Shown here: piece by piece, positions 52,673 through 62,171 of the stretch
How the letters are laid out: each line of letters opens with the position of its first letter
Position numbering within the stretch: the stretch's first letter is position 1
NCBI RefSeq assembly: GCF_004339745.1
Contig: NZ_SMGP01000002.1
Coordinates: forward strand, 62,001 to 126,000
DNA: 64,000 nucleotides
Reading direction: 5' to 3'
Origin: Paraburkholderia sp. BL9I2N2
Lineage (GTDB): Bacteria > Pseudomonadota > Gammaproteobacteria > Burkholderiales > Burkholderiaceae
The notes under the pieces: generated by a model
Databases searched by the model: none
Seen by the model: the letters and a program-made list of their open reading frames with translations, nothing else
Told to the model about the DNA's origin: nothing
Position numbers and translations under genes: made by a program

Positions 52673-53668
52673 TCAAGCCGCCAGCACCGGCACCGCAGCC
52701 AGCGACGGCGCCTGCTTGCGTCGTTCGCGCGTCGGCGCCGTGCCAAACGCATCGCGATAGCTCTTCGAGAAGTGGCAAGCCGACTGGAAGCCACACGCCA
52801 TCGTGATGTGCATGATCGACATGTCGGTTTGCAGCAGCAACTCGCGCGCGCGCCGCAAACGCAGCGTCAGATAGTAATGCGTCGGCGTCATGCCCAGATG
52901 TTCGCGGAACAGACGCTGCAGTTGCCGTTGCGACATGCCCGCGAGCCGCGCGAGTTCTTCGCGGGAGAGCGGCTCTTCAATGTTGTTCTCCATCAGCGAG
53001 ATCACTTCGAAGAGCGACTTGTTGGCCGAACCGAGCCGCGCCACCAGCGGCATTTTCTGTTGCGCGCTGGTATCGCGCACATGTTCGACGATGAACTGCT
53101 CGGCGATCTGCGTGACGCGTGCCGTGCCGACGCGCGGCGCGATCAGGTTCAGCATCATGTCGAGCGGCGCGACGCCGCCCGTGCAGGTGACGCGATCGCG
53201 ATCGATGACGAACAGTTCTTTCAGAAAGCGTGTGTCGGGAAACTCTTCCTTGAGCGCCGACATGTTCTCCCAGTGAATCGCGCACGCATAACCCGCCAGC
53301 AGACCGGCGCGCGCCAGCGCATAGGTGCCGGTGCAGAGGCTGCCGAGCACGCAGCCCAACCGGGCGAAGCGGCGCAGTGCGGAAAGGTGGGCGGGCGTGG
53401 TCGCGCGCTGCACGTCGATGCCGCCGACCACGAACACGATGTCCGGTTGGCCAACGCATTCAACCGGTCCTGTATCGACCGACAAACCATTGCTAGCCGT
53501 GACCGGACCGCCGTCGGGGCTCACGATCGACCAGCGGTAAAGCGTTTGGCCCGTCAGGTAATTCGCCATGCGCAGGACTTCGATCGCGTTGGTGAACGCA
53601 ATCATGGTGAAGTTGGGAACCGGCATGAATGCGAAATGCGACAACGACGCCGTGCGATCGGTGGACAT
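52673..53668 (-). CDS. gbdR: GlxA-family AraC-type regulator, probable GbdR
   Basis: A 331-residue regulator with a DJ-1/PfpI-like domain (about 10-200: HFAFMPVPNFTMIAFTNAIE, then GSLCTGTYALARAGLLAG) and a C-terminal AraC pair (LARLAGMSQRQLQRLFREH, then ACGFQSACHFSKSYRDAFG). It is divergent from the glyA-dgcAB-etfAB-gbcA block and adjacent to fdhA. In Pseudomonas, GbdR activates exactly these genes in response to betaine or dimethylglycine. The closest paralogue here is at 31271; assigning GbdR to this copy is inferred from position. Confidence 0.8.
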   Translation of the reverse strand: MSTDRTASLSHFAFMPVPNFTMIAFTNAIEVLRMANYLTGQTLYRWSIVSPDGGPVTASNGLSVDTGPVECVGQPDIVFVVGGIDVQRATTPAHLSALRRFARLGCVLGSLCTGTYALARAGLLAGYACAIHWENMSALKEEFPDTRFLKELFVIDRDRVTCTGGVAPLDMMLNLIAPRVGTARVTQIAEQFIVEHVRDTSAQQKMPLVARLGSANKSLFEVISLMENNIEEPLSREELARLAGMSQRQLQRLFREHLGMTPTHYYLTLRLRRARELLLQTDMSIMHITMACGFQSACHFSKSYRDAFGTAPTRERRKQAPSLAAVPVLAA

Positions 53669-54111
53669 GGGAGGAATGATTCCTTCGAATCTGTAGTGTC
53701 ACGTCGCCGTGGGGAGCAGCGACTCCTTCAATTTTGAGGACTAGGGCAACTACCGTGCCATCAGGCTAAACCCTCGGTTGGCCCGTATTCGACTCGGATA
53801 GCTAAACAAGTGGCACCAGAACGGAGCCGCGGAGGTCCGCTCTCGCACCTGAAGCGCGCACGGGCGTTCGCGTGCAGTGCAGCACGACCCCGCGTTCAGC
53901 ACGCTCGTTCGACCAATAACGAAAGCGCGGCGGCGTCGACTTGTGAAAAAAGGACGCGTATGGCGGAAAAGGCAAAGAACGCGTCTGAATTCATAAATTG
54001 ACGTGCGGGTCGAGCGTCAAGAATAGACGCAATGCACACCGGTAGTAGCAGGGGCGAAGCAAGGCCCAGGCGCGGCTTCCGGCCTTCCGTCAACGACTCC
54101 ACGGACCTTCC
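53669..54111. other. 443-bp divergent region, gbdR/glyA, with a possible leader frame
   Basis: It must contain the gbdR promoter, the glyA promoter and activator sites, but no clear hexamer pair was found. A 13-codon frame at 53960-54001 (MAEKAKNASEFIN) has AAAAAAGGA six bases upstream and ends 110 bases before glyA; it could be a leader peptide or chance. A glycine riboswitch was looked for and not seen. Confidence 0.4.
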
Positions 54112-55386
54112 ATGTCGAACCCGAATCCTTTCTTCGAAGCATCGCTGGCCACGCGCGACACGGCGGTGCGCGGCGCCATTCTGAAAGAGCTCGAGCGCCA
54201 GCAGTCGCAAGTCGAACTGATCGCGTCGGAAAACATCGTGTCGCGCGCGGTGCTCGAAGCGCAGGGCTCGGTGCTGACCAACAAGTATGCGGAAGGCTAT
54301 CCGGGCAAGCGTTACTACGGCGGTTGCGAATACGCCGACGTGATCGAAACGCTGGCGCTCGATCGCATCAAGCAGCTCTTCAACGCGAAGTTCGCCAACG
54401 TGCAGCCGCATTCCGGCGCGCAGGCGAACGGCGCGGTGATGCTCGCGCTGGTGAAGCCGGGCGACACGGTGCTCGGCATGTCGCTAGACGCCGGCGGCCA
54501 CCTGACGCACGGCGCGAAGCCGGCCATGTCCGGCAAGTGGTTCAACGCGGTGCAGTACGGCGTGAATCGCGACACGATGCTGATCGATTACGAGCAGATC
54601 GAGGAACTCGCGCAGCAACACAAGCCCGCGCTGCTGATCGCCGGCTTTTCGGCTTATCCGCGCGCGCTGGACTTCGCGCGGCTGCGCGCGATCGCCGACG
54701 GCGTCGGCGCCAAGCTGATGGTGGATATGGCGCATATCGCCGGGGTGATCGCGGCGGGACGCCACCAGAATCCGGTGGAACACGCGCACGTGGTCACGTC
54801 GACCACCCACAAGACACTGCGTGGCCCGCGCGGCGGCTTTGTGCTGACGAATGACGAAGACATCGCGAAGAAGATCAACTCCGCCGTGTTCCCCGGCTTG
54901 CAGGGCGGCCCGCTGATGCATGTGATCGCCGGCAAGGCGGTCGCGTTCGGCGAGGCGCTGGACCCGGGCTTCAAGACCTACATCGACAGTGTGCTCGCCA
55001 ATGCGCAGGCGCTCGGCGAGGTGCTCAAGGCGGGCGGCGTCGATCTGGTCACGGGCGGCACGGACAACCATCTGCTGCTGGTCGATCTGCGGCCCAAGGG
55101 CCTCAAGGGCAACCAGGTCGAGCAGGCGCTGGAACGCGCGGGCATCACCTGCAACAAGAACGGCATTCCTTTCGACACCGAGAAGCCGACGATCACCTCG
55201 GGCATCCGCCTCGGCACGCCCGCGGGCACCACGCGTGGCTTCGGCGTGAGCGAATTCCGCGAAATCGGCCGGCTGATCGTCGACGTGCTCGACTCGCTGC
55301 GTGAGCACCCCGAAGGGCATGCCGCCACCGAACAACGCGTGCGCCGCGAGATTTTCGCGCTGTGCGAGCGCTTTCCCATTTACTAA
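54112..55386 (+). CDS. glyA: serine hydroxymethyltransferase
   Basis: A 424-residue PLP enzyme interconverting glycine plus methylene-THF with serine plus THF. IASENIVSRAVLEAQGSVL, EGYPGKRYYGGCEY and the PLP-Lys in STTHKTLRGPRGG are the family signatures. As the first gene of the dgc block it is probably a dedicated copy that joins glycine from sarcosine with the one-carbon units released by demethylation, feeding SdaA. The ATG follows a normal leader. Confidence 0.97.
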   Translation: MSNPNPFFEASLATRDTAVRGAILKELERQQSQVELIASENIVSRAVLEAQGSVLTNKYAEGYPGKRYYGGCEYADVIETLALDRIKQLFNAKFANVQPHSGAQANGAVMLALVKPGDTVLGMSLDAGGHLTHGAKPAMSGKWFNAVQYGVNRDTMLIDYEQIEELAQQHKPALLIAGFSAYPRALDFARLRAIADGVGAKLMVDMAHIAGVIAAGRHQNPVEHAHVVTSTTHKTLRGPRGGFVLTNDEDIAKKINSAVFPGLQGGPLMHVIAGKAVAFGEALDPGFKTYIDSVLANAQALGEVLKAGGVDLVTGGTDNHLLLVDLRPKGLKGNQVEQALERAGITCNKNGIPFDTEKPTITSGIRLGTPAGTTRGFGVSEFREIGRLIVDVLDSLREHPEGHAATEQRVRREIFALCERFPIY

Positions 55387-55404
55387 GCACGCCTGGAGCA
55401 AACG

Positions 55405-56376
55405 ATGAGCACTTTGCACGACAACAGCATCATCATCGACGGTCTGAACATTTCGAAGTTCGAGCGCTCCGTGTTCGAGGACATGCGCAAGGGTGGCGTG
55501 ACCGCGGTGAACTGCACGGTCTCGGTGTGGGAGAGCTTCCAGAAGACCGTCGACAACATCGCCGAGATGAAGCAGCAGATCCGCGAGTACGGCGAGATCC
55601 TCACGCTCGTGCGCACCACGGACGACATCTTCCGCGCGAAGAAAGAGAACAAGACGGGCATCATTTTCGGCTTTCAGAACGCGCATGCTTTCGAGGACAA
55701 CCTCGGCTATATCGAAGCGTTCAAGGACCTCGGCGTGAACGTGGTGCAGCTTTGCTACAACACGCAGAACCTGGTGGGCACGGGTTGCTATGAACGCGAC
55801 GGCGGTCTGTCGGGCTATGGCCGCGAAGTGATCCAGGAGATGAACCGCGTCGGCATCATGGTCGATCTCTCGCATGTGGGCGGCAAGACTTCCTCTGAAG
55901 CGATTGCGGCGTCGAACAAGCCGGTGTGCTACTCGCATTGCTGCCCGTCGGGTCTGAAAGAGCATCCGCGCAACAAGAGCGACGAGCAACTGAAAGAGAT
56001 CGCGGACGCAGGCGGATTCGTCGGCGTGACGATGTTCGCGCCGTTCCTCAAGCGCGGTCCGGACGCGACCGTCGAGGACTATATCGAAGCGATCGAATAC
56101 GTGGTGAATCTGATCGGCGAAGACCAGGTCGGCATCGGCACCGATTTCACGCAAGGCTATAGCACCGAGTTCTTCGACTGGATCACGCACGACAAAGGCC
56201 GCTATCGCCAGTTGACGAACTTCGGCAAGGTGGTGAATCCGGAAGGCATCCGCACGATTGGCGAGTTTCCGAACCTGACGGCCGCGATGGAACGCGCCGG
56301 CTGGAGCGAGACACGCATCAAGAAGATCATGGGTGAAAACTGGGTACGGGTGTTTGGGGAAGTGTGGAAGGTGTGA
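55405..56376 (+). CDS. membrane-dipeptidase (peptidase M19) family protein
   Basis: A 323-residue metal-dependent TIM-barrel hydrolase of the renal dipeptidase family. Metal-binding stretches include GIIFGFQNAHAF, MVDLSHVGGKTSSEAI, PVCYSHCCPSGLKEHPRN and QVGIGTDFTQGY. It lies 18 bases after glyA. A homologue occupies the same place in the dgc operon of Pseudomonas (next to dgcA), where its role in betaine catabolism is not established. A dipeptide substrate is doubtful. Confidence 0.88.
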   Translation: MSTLHDNSIIIDGLNISKFERSVFEDMRKGGVTAVNCTVSVWESFQKTVDNIAEMKQQIREYGEILTLVRTTDDIFRAKKENKTGIIFGFQNAHAFEDNLGYIEAFKDLGVNVVQLCYNTQNLVGTGCYERDGGLSGYGREVIQEMNRVGIMVDLSHVGGKTSSEAIAASNKPVCYSHCCPSGLKEHPRNKSDEQLKEIADAGGFVGVTMFAPFLKRGPDATVEDYIEAIEYVVNLIGEDQVGIGTDFTQGYSTEFFDWITHDKGRYRQLTNFGKVVNPEGIRTIGEFPNLTAAMERAGWSETRIKKIMGENWVRVFGEVWKV

Positions 56377-56429
56377 CCTTGCGTCGCTAATGAAATCTCA
56401 CTCGTACACATAAAAAACGGAGCCTCCAC

Positions 56430-56966
56430 ATGCAACCCGAACTGCCTATCGACGTCGATGCGAACACCGGCGTCTGGACCACCGACGCACTGCCGATGCT
56501 ATATGTGCCGCGTCACTTCTTCACGAACAACCACACCGCCGTGGAAGAAGCACTCGGCCTCGATACGTATGCCGGGATTCTCTACAAAGCCGGCTACAAG
56601 TCCGCGTATTTCTGGTGCGACAAGGAAGCGAAGCAGCACGGCATTGCCGGCATGGCCGTGTTCGAGCATTACCTGAAGCGTCTGTCGCAACGCGGCTGGG
56701 GCATCTTCACGATCACCGAAGCCGATCCGTCGAGTTCGCATGCGCGCATCGAGTTGCATCATTCGTCGTTCGTGCTGGCGCAGCCGGGCAAGGTCGGCAA
56801 GCTCTGCTATATGTTCGCCGGCTGGTTCGCGGGCGCGATGGACTGGGTCAACGACACCGCGCCGGACGCCTCGCGCAAGGGGCCGCCGTCCCATTCGAGA
56901 GAAGCGCAATGCGCGGCCGAGCACCACGACCACTGCGTGTTCGAAGTGTCGCCGCGCGCTTCCTGA
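56430..56966 (+). CDS. DUF5943/V4R-like protein of the dgc operon
   Basis: A 178-residue soluble protein with several Cys and His residues, including a C-terminal CAAEHHDHCVFEVSP stretch that recalls the metal- or haem-binding end of V4R (4-vinyl reductase) domains. The middle has GILYKAGYKSAYFWCDKEA and LCYMFAGWFAGAMDWV. It is consistently placed between the dipeptidase-like gene and dgcA in betaine-degrading Pseudomonas too. Function unknown; perhaps a redox or ligand-binding partner of DgcAB. Confidence 0.8.
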   Translation: MQPELPIDVDANTGVWTTDALPMLYVPRHFFTNNHTAVEEALGLDTYAGILYKAGYKSAYFWCDKEAKQHGIAGMAVFEHYLKRLSQRGWGIFTITEADPSSSHARIELHHSSFVLAQPGKVGKLCYMFAGWFAGAMDWVNDTAPDASRKGPPSHSREAQCAAEHHDHCVFEVSPRAS

Positions 56967-57014
56967 CCGCGCACGACACAGCGCAAAAAGTACTCCATTC
57001 CGAGGTCGATCGCG

Positions 57015-59078
57015 ATGCGTTACCCGAACCTTTTCAAGCCTCTCACGCTGAACAAGCTGACCTTGCGTAACCGCATCGTCAGCACCGCGCACGCGGAGGT
57101 CTATGCGGAACCAGGCGGCCTGCCCGGCGACCGCTATATCCGTTACTACGAGGAGAAGGCCAAGGGCGGCGTCGGCCTCGCGGTGTGCGGCGGATCGAGT
57201 CCGGTGTCGATCGACAGCCCGCAAGGCTGGTGGAAGTCGGTGAACCTGTCGACCGACAAGATCATCGATCCGCTCGCGCGGCTCGCCGAAGCGATGCACA
57301 CGCATGGCGCGAAAATCATGATTCAGGCCACGCACATGGGACGCCGCTCGGCGTTTCATGGCGAGCATTGGCCGCATCTGATGTCGCCGTCGGGCGTACG
57401 TGAGCCGGTGCATCGCGGCAATGCGAAGATCATCGAAGTCGAGGAAATCCGCCGCATCATCAGCGATTTCGCAGCGGCTGCGAAGCGTGTGAAAGATGCG
57501 GGCATGGACGGCGTGGAAATCTCGGCGGCGCACCAGCATCTGATCGATCAGTTCTGGAGCCCGCGCACCAACTTCCGTACCGATGAATGGGGCGGTTCGC
57601 TCGAAAACCGTCTGCGTTTCGGCACCGAAGTGTTGAAGGCCGTGCGTGAAGCAGTGGGTGCGGATTTCTGCATCGGCTTGCGGATGTGCGGCGACGAGTT
57701 CCACGAAGACGGCCTCGACCACGAACAACTGAAGGAAATCGCCCAGGCGATGAGCGAAACCGGCCTGATCGATTACCTCGGCGTGATCGGCTCCGGCGCG
57801 GACACACATAACACGCTGGCCAACTGCATGCCGCCCATGGCGCTGCCGCCCGAGCCTTTCGTGCATCTCGCGGCGGGCATCAAGTCGGTGGTGAAGTTGC
57901 CCGTCATGCACGCGCAAAGCATTCGCGACGCGGGCCAGGCCGAGCGGCTGCTGGCCAGCGGCATGGTCGATCTGGTCGGCATGACGCGCGCGCAGATCGC
58001 CGATCCGCATATGGTCATCAAGATCCGCGACGGCCGCGAGGACGAAATCAAGCAGTGCGTCGGCGCGAATTATTGCATCGACCGCCAGTACAACGGGCTC
58101 GACGTGCTCTGTGTACAGAACGCCGCAACATCGCGCGAAGAAACAATGCCGCACGTGATCGCCAGGACGCGCGGGCCGAAGCGCAAGGTCGTCGTGGTCG
58201 GCGCGGGTCCGGCGGGACTCGAAGCGGCGCGTGTGGCGAAGTCGCGCGGTCATGACGTGGTGTTGTTCGAGAAGAACGACTACGTCGGCGGTCAGATCAT
58301 GCTGGCCGCGAAAGCGCCGCAACGCGAACAGATGGCGGGCATCGTGCGCTGGTTCGACATGGAGACGAAGCGCCTCGGCGTGGACCGGCGCCTCGGTGTC
58401 GCCGCCGACGAGCAAACCATCATGGCCGAGAAGCCGGACATCGTCGTGCTCGCCACGGGCGGTTCGTCGTTCACGTCGCAAGTGGCGGCGTGGGGCGTCG
58501 ACGAAGGCCTCGCCGTGAGTTCGTGGGATGTGCTCTCGGGCAAGGTCGAACCGGGCAAGAACGTGCTGGTGTACGACGGCGTCAGCACGCATGCCGGCGC
58601 GGGCGTGGCCGATTTCATGTCGAGCCGCGGCTCGAACGTCGAGATCGTGACGCCGGACGTGAAGGTCGCCGACGACGTAGGCGGGACCACGTTCCCGATT
58701 TTCTACCGGCGGCTCTACGCGCAAGGCGTGATCCACACGCCGAACTACTGGCTCGACAAGGTCTACGAGGAAGACGGCAAGAAGATCGCCGTGATCCGCA
58801 ACGAGTACACCGAGGAGCAGGAAGAGCGCGCGGTCGATCAGGTGGTGATCGAAAACGGCAGCACGCCGAACGACGAGTTGTACTGGAAGCTCAAGCCGGA
58901 ATCGGTGAATCGCGGTCAGGTGGACGTGCACAAGCTGTTCGCCTCCGAGCCGCAACCGTCTTTGAGCGAAGAGCTCGGCAATGGCCGCTTCCTGCTGTTC
59001 CGTGTCGGCGACTGCATTTCCATGCACAACATTCACGGCGCGATCTACGACGCGCTGCGCCTTTGCAAGGATTTCTGA
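57015..59078 (+). CDS. dgcA: dimethylglycine demethylase subunit A
   Basis: A 687-residue iron-sulfur flavoprotein. The N-terminal TIM barrel is of the Old Yellow Enzyme/trimethylamine-dehydrogenase type (FKPLTLNKLTLRNRIVSTAH, ISAAHQHLIDQFWSPRTN), then Cys residues for a 4Fe-4S cluster (QCVGANYCIDR and LDVLCVQNAA, about 345-370), then an FAD/NAD domain (VVVVGAGPAGLEAARVAKSR). It converts dimethylglycine to sarcosine, with electrons to DgcB and the EtfAB pair. Two bases separate it from dgcB. Confidence 0.94.
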   Translation: MRYPNLFKPLTLNKLTLRNRIVSTAHAEVYAEPGGLPGDRYIRYYEEKAKGGVGLAVCGGSSPVSIDSPQGWWKSVNLSTDKIIDPLARLAEAMHTHGAKIMIQATHMGRRSAFHGEHWPHLMSPSGVREPVHRGNAKIIEVEEIRRIISDFAAAAKRVKDAGMDGVEISAAHQHLIDQFWSPRTNFRTDEWGGSLENRLRFGTEVLKAVREAVGADFCIGLRMCGDEFHEDGLDHEQLKEIAQAMSETGLIDYLGVIGSGADTHNTLANCMPPMALPPEPFVHLAAGIKSVVKLPVMHAQSIRDAGQAERLLASGMVDLVGMTRAQIADPHMVIKIRDGREDEIKQCVGANYCIDRQYNGLDVLCVQNAATSREETMPHVIARTRGPKRKVVVVGAGPAGLEAARVAKSRGHDVVLFEKNDYVGGQIMLAAKAPQREQMAGIVRWFDMETKRLGVDRRLGVAADEQTIMAEKPDIVVLATGGSSFTSQVAAWGVDEGLAVSSWDVLSGKVEPGKNVLVYDGVSTHAGAGVADFMSSRGSNVEIVTPDVKVADDVGGTTFPIFYRRLYAQGVIHTPNYWLDKVYEEDGKKIAVIRNEYTEEQEERAVDQVVIENGSTPNDELYWKLKPESVNRGQVDVHKLFASEPQPSLSEELGNGRFLLFRVGDCISMHNIHGAIYDALRLCKDF

Positions 59079-59080
59079 CG

Positions 59081-60994
59081 ATGAGCCCCGTGTTTGTCAT
59101 CACCGTCCTGCTGTGGTTGTCGGTAGCAGGTCTGGCGTTCGCGCTCGTCAAACGTGCCGCGTATTGGCGCGAAGGCCGCGCCACGGCGGCGGGCGCCTAC
59201 GGCTGGGCCAATCTGCTTACGATCCCCAAGCGCTACTTCGTCGATCTGCATCATGTGGTGGCGCGCGATCCGTACATTGCCAAAACGCACGTGGCGACCG
59301 CGGGCGGCGCGATTCTCGCGATGGCGCTGGTGTTCGTCAACTACGGTCTGGCGATTTACTCGCCGTGGCTCGACAAGCTGATCTTTCTCGCCGCGCTCGT
59401 GATGCTGGTCGGCGCGGTGTTCGTCTGGCGCCGCCGTCACGGCGCGAAAGCGGTGCCGGCCCGGCTCTCGCGCGGACCTTGGGATCATTTGCCGCTGTTG
59501 CTTGGATCGTTCGCGCTCGGTCTCGTGCTCTTTATCGCGCTGCCTGCCGGCGCGATGTCCGGCGCGCTGGCGATCATCGTCGCGCTGCTGATCGCGGCGG
59601 GCGCGTTTGCGATGACGTTCGGCGCGGCGCGCGGCGGTCCGATGAAGCATGCGCTCGCCGGTTTGCTGCACCTCGCGTTTCATCCGCGCCAGGAGCGTTT
59701 CGCCGAGCGCAATGACACCGACGTGGTGCCGCCTACCGCATTGAAAGCGCCGCTGCTCGACGCGAAAGAATACGGTGTAGGCAAGCCGGTCGAGTTCCGC
59801 TGGAACCAGTTGCTCAGTTTCGATGCGTGCGTGCAGTGCGGCAAGTGCGAAGCGGCGTGTCCCGCGTTCGCCGCCGGTCAGCCGCTCAATCCGAAGAAGC
59901 TGATTCAGGATCTCGTCACCGGCATGGTGGGCGGCACGGATGCGGAATACGCGGGTAGTCCCACGCCAGGCATTCCAGTCGGCAAGCATGCTGGCGCGCC
60001 GGGCAAGCCGCTGATTTCCAGTCTGATCGAAGCGGACACGCTGTGGTCCTGCACGACCTGCCGCGCATGCGTGCAGGAGTGCCCGATGCTGATCGAGCAC
60101 GTGGACGCGATCGTGGATATGCGCCGCAATCAGACGCTGGTGGAAGGCAGCGTGCCGGGCAAAGGCCCGATCACGCTCGCGAATCTGCGCGAGACGGGCA
60201 GCTCGAACGGCTACGACATCGGCGCGCGTTACGACTGGGCCGTCGATCTGCAGGTGCAGGTCGCGCAGCCGGGGCGTCCGGTGGATGTGCTGCTGATCGC
60301 AGGCGAAGGCGCGTTCGACATGCGCTATCAGCGCACGCTGCGCGCTTTGGTCAAAGTACTGAATCGCGCCGGTATCGACTATGCGGTGCTGGGCGGCGTG
60401 GAAACGGATACCGGCGACACGGCCCGCCGCCTCGGTGACGAAGCGACTTTCCAGCAACTCGCGCAGAAGCTGATCGGCACGCTTTCGCAGTACTCGTTCC
60501 GCAAGATCGTCACCGCCGATCCGCACGTGCTGCATAGCCTGCGCAACGAGTATCGCGCGCTCGGCGGCTTCTATGAAGTGCAGCATCACACGGCGCTGAT
60601 CGAGCAACTGGTCGCGAGCGGCAAGCTGACGCCGCGCGCGGTGGCCGCCTTCGCGGATCGCAAGATCACGTATCACGACCCGTGCTATCTGGGCCGCTAT
60701 AACGGTGAAACGGAAGCGCCGCGCCGTTTGCTGAAGACCATCGGCATCAAGGTCGTGGAGATGGAGCGCAACGGTATGCGCGGACGCTGCTGCGGCGGTG
60801 GCGGTGGTGCGCCTCTAACCGACATTCCGGGCAAGCGGCGTATTCCGGATATCCGTATCGACGACGCGAAAACCGTCGGCGCGGAGATCGTCGCGGTGGG
60901 CTGTCCGAATTGCACGGCGATGCTCGAAGGCGTGGTCGGGCCGCGTCCGGAAGTGCTGGACGTCGCCGAACTGGTTGCAGCGGCGCTGGAGTAA
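59081..60994 (+). CDS. dgcB: dimethylglycine demethylase subunit B, membrane iron-sulfur protein
   Basis: A 637-residue protein. An N-terminal membrane domain with about five helices (residues 3-185) is followed by two 4Fe-4S motifs (CVQCGKCEAACP and CTTCRACVQECP) and two CCG domains near the C-terminus (DPCYLGRYN, then GRCCGGGGGAP). The layout is like an HdrD/GlpC-type electron-transfer subunit with a membrane anchor, passing electrons from DgcA/EtfAB to quinone. It lies between dgcA and the etfA-like gene. Confidence 0.93.
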   Translation: MSPVFVITVLLWLSVAGLAFALVKRAAYWREGRATAAGAYGWANLLTIPKRYFVDLHHVVARDPYIAKTHVATAGGAILAMALVFVNYGLAIYSPWLDKLIFLAALVMLVGAVFVWRRRHGAKAVPARLSRGPWDHLPLLLGSFALGLVLFIALPAGAMSGALAIIVALLIAAGAFAMTFGAARGGPMKHALAGLLHLAFHPRQERFAERNDTDVVPPTALKAPLLDAKEYGVGKPVEFRWNQLLSFDACVQCGKCEAACPAFAAGQPLNPKKLIQDLVTGMVGGTDAEYAGSPTPGIPVGKHAGAPGKPLISSLIEADTLWSCTTCRACVQECPMLIEHVDAIVDMRRNQTLVEGSVPGKGPITLANLRETGSSNGYDIGARYDWAVDLQVQVAQPGRPVDVLLIAGEGAFDMRYQRTLRALVKVLNRAGIDYAVLGGVETDTGDTARRLGDEATFQQLAQKLIGTLSQYSFRKIVTADPHVLHSLRNEYRALGGFYEVQHHTALIEQLVASGKLTPRAVAAFADRKITYHDPCYLGRYNGETEAPRRLLKTIGIKVVEMERNGMRGRCCGGGGGAPLTDIPGKRRIPDIRIDDAKTVGAEIVAVGCPNCTAMLEGVVGPRPEVLDVAELVAAALE

Positions 60995-60998
60995 CGCG

Positions 60999-62171
60999 AT
61001 GAACACTCTCAAACGAATCGATCCGCGCCGTCCGTTCACGATCACGGCAGACGGACTCAAACGCATCACGCTCGGCGTGACGGGCGTAACTGGTTCACTG
61101 GAATTTCCCACGCACGGCGGCGCCTCGCATCGTGAACAGGCCAAACCGCGCCGGAGCACAGCTGTGCCGCAGCGCGTGATACTCGTGGCCGCGCATGCCG
61201 ACCGTGGCGCATTGGACGATCACGCACGTCAAACTCTGGCTGGCGCTGCTTTGATCGCCGATTCGGCAACCGAAGTCGTGCTGCTGGTATTCGGCGAGTT
61301 CAGCGGCGACGCCGCCGCGCTCGGCGCCGACAAGCTGATCGAATTGCCGATGTTCGATCGCCGCAGCTTTGCGCCGCTAGACGAACTGAACGCGCTGGCT
61401 GCGTGCGTGGCGGCGTATGCGCCAGTCCATATTTTCCTGCCCGATAACGCGACCGGCGACGGCGATCTCGGCCGTCGTTACGCCGCAGCCGCGAATGCCA
61501 GCGTCGCGACGCATGTCGTCGAGATCGATGCCGCGCATGTGGCGGCCTATGTTCAGGCGAATACAGCGTTCGCCGCGCGCAAGCTGCCCGAGGTGGTGCT
61601 GCTTGCGCCCAACGCGGTCGATCCGAAATTGCCGTTCGTCGGTGCGGGTGAACGCGTCATGTGGCGCTTCGACGGAGAGCCCGCCTCGCAGCAAGGCGTG
61701 GTGCGCGATCTCGGCATCGAGGAAATCGACGCCGCGCAACTCGCGCTCGAAGAGGCGGATTTCATCGTGTCAGCCGGCAACGGCGTGAGCGACGTGCCCG
61801 CGTTCGAGCGTCTCGCGGCTACGCTGGGCGCGGCGATCGGCGCAAGCCGCGTCGCCGTGGACGACGGCAAGTTCACCCGCGACAAGCAGATCGGCGCGAC
61901 CGGCAAGACCGTCGAAGCGAGTGTGTATATCGCGTTCGGCATTTCCGGCGCGGTGCAGCATCTGCAAGGCATCAAGGATTGCCGGCATGTGATCGCGGTG
62001 AATCTGGACGCCAGCGCGCCGATCGCCAAGCGCGCGAATCTCACGCTGATCGCGGACGCGCAGGAAACCATCGCGGCGCTCAACGAAGCGGCGGCCGCGG
62101 CGCGCACGGCGCGCGGAACCGGTGCGGCGCTGCTCAATTCAACGGCTGTCGTCGAAGGAGCGCTCGCATGA
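60999..62171 (+). CDS. etfA: electron transfer flavoprotein alpha subunit, dgc-associated
   Basis: A 390-residue ETF alpha. The C-terminal FAD domain is complete: GASRVAVDDGKFTRDKQIGA, then YIAFGISGAVQHLQGIKDC and VIAVNLDASAPI. The first 60 residues form a low-similarity extension before the usual ETF fold (VILVAAHADRGALDDHARQT). It ends in an ATGA overlap with etfB. This operon-specific ETF probably accepts electrons from DgcA. Confidence 0.92.
   Translation: MNTLKRIDPRRPFTITADGLKRITLGVTGVTGSLEFPTHGGASHREQAKPRRSTAVPQRVILVAAHADRGALDDHARQTLAGAALIADSATEVVLLVFGEFSGDAAALGADKLIELPMFDRRSFAPLDELNALAACVAAYAPVHIFLPDNATGDGDLGRRYAAAANASVATHVVEIDAAHVAAYVQANTAFAARKLPEVVLLAPNAVDPKLPFVGAGERVMWRFDGEPASQQGVVRDLGIEEIDAAQLALEEADFIVSAGNGVSDVPAFERLAATLGAAIGASRVAVDDGKFTRDKQIGATGKTVEASVYIAFGISGAVQHLQGIKDCRHVIAVNLDASAPIAKRANLTLIADAQETIAALNEAAAAARTARGTGAALLNSTAVVEGALA

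Noticed and set aside
53669..54111. Glycine riboswitch before glyA
   Set aside because: No tandem aptamer core or terminal CTCTCAGG-type segment could be found.
56499..59036. 845-codon minus-strand frame opposite dgcA, and similar long antisense frames at 40507-42936, 2248-3981, 54484-56190 and 10336-12192
   Set aside because: These mirror the codon structure of high-GC genes on the other strand, have Arg/His/Asp-rich translations and match no family.
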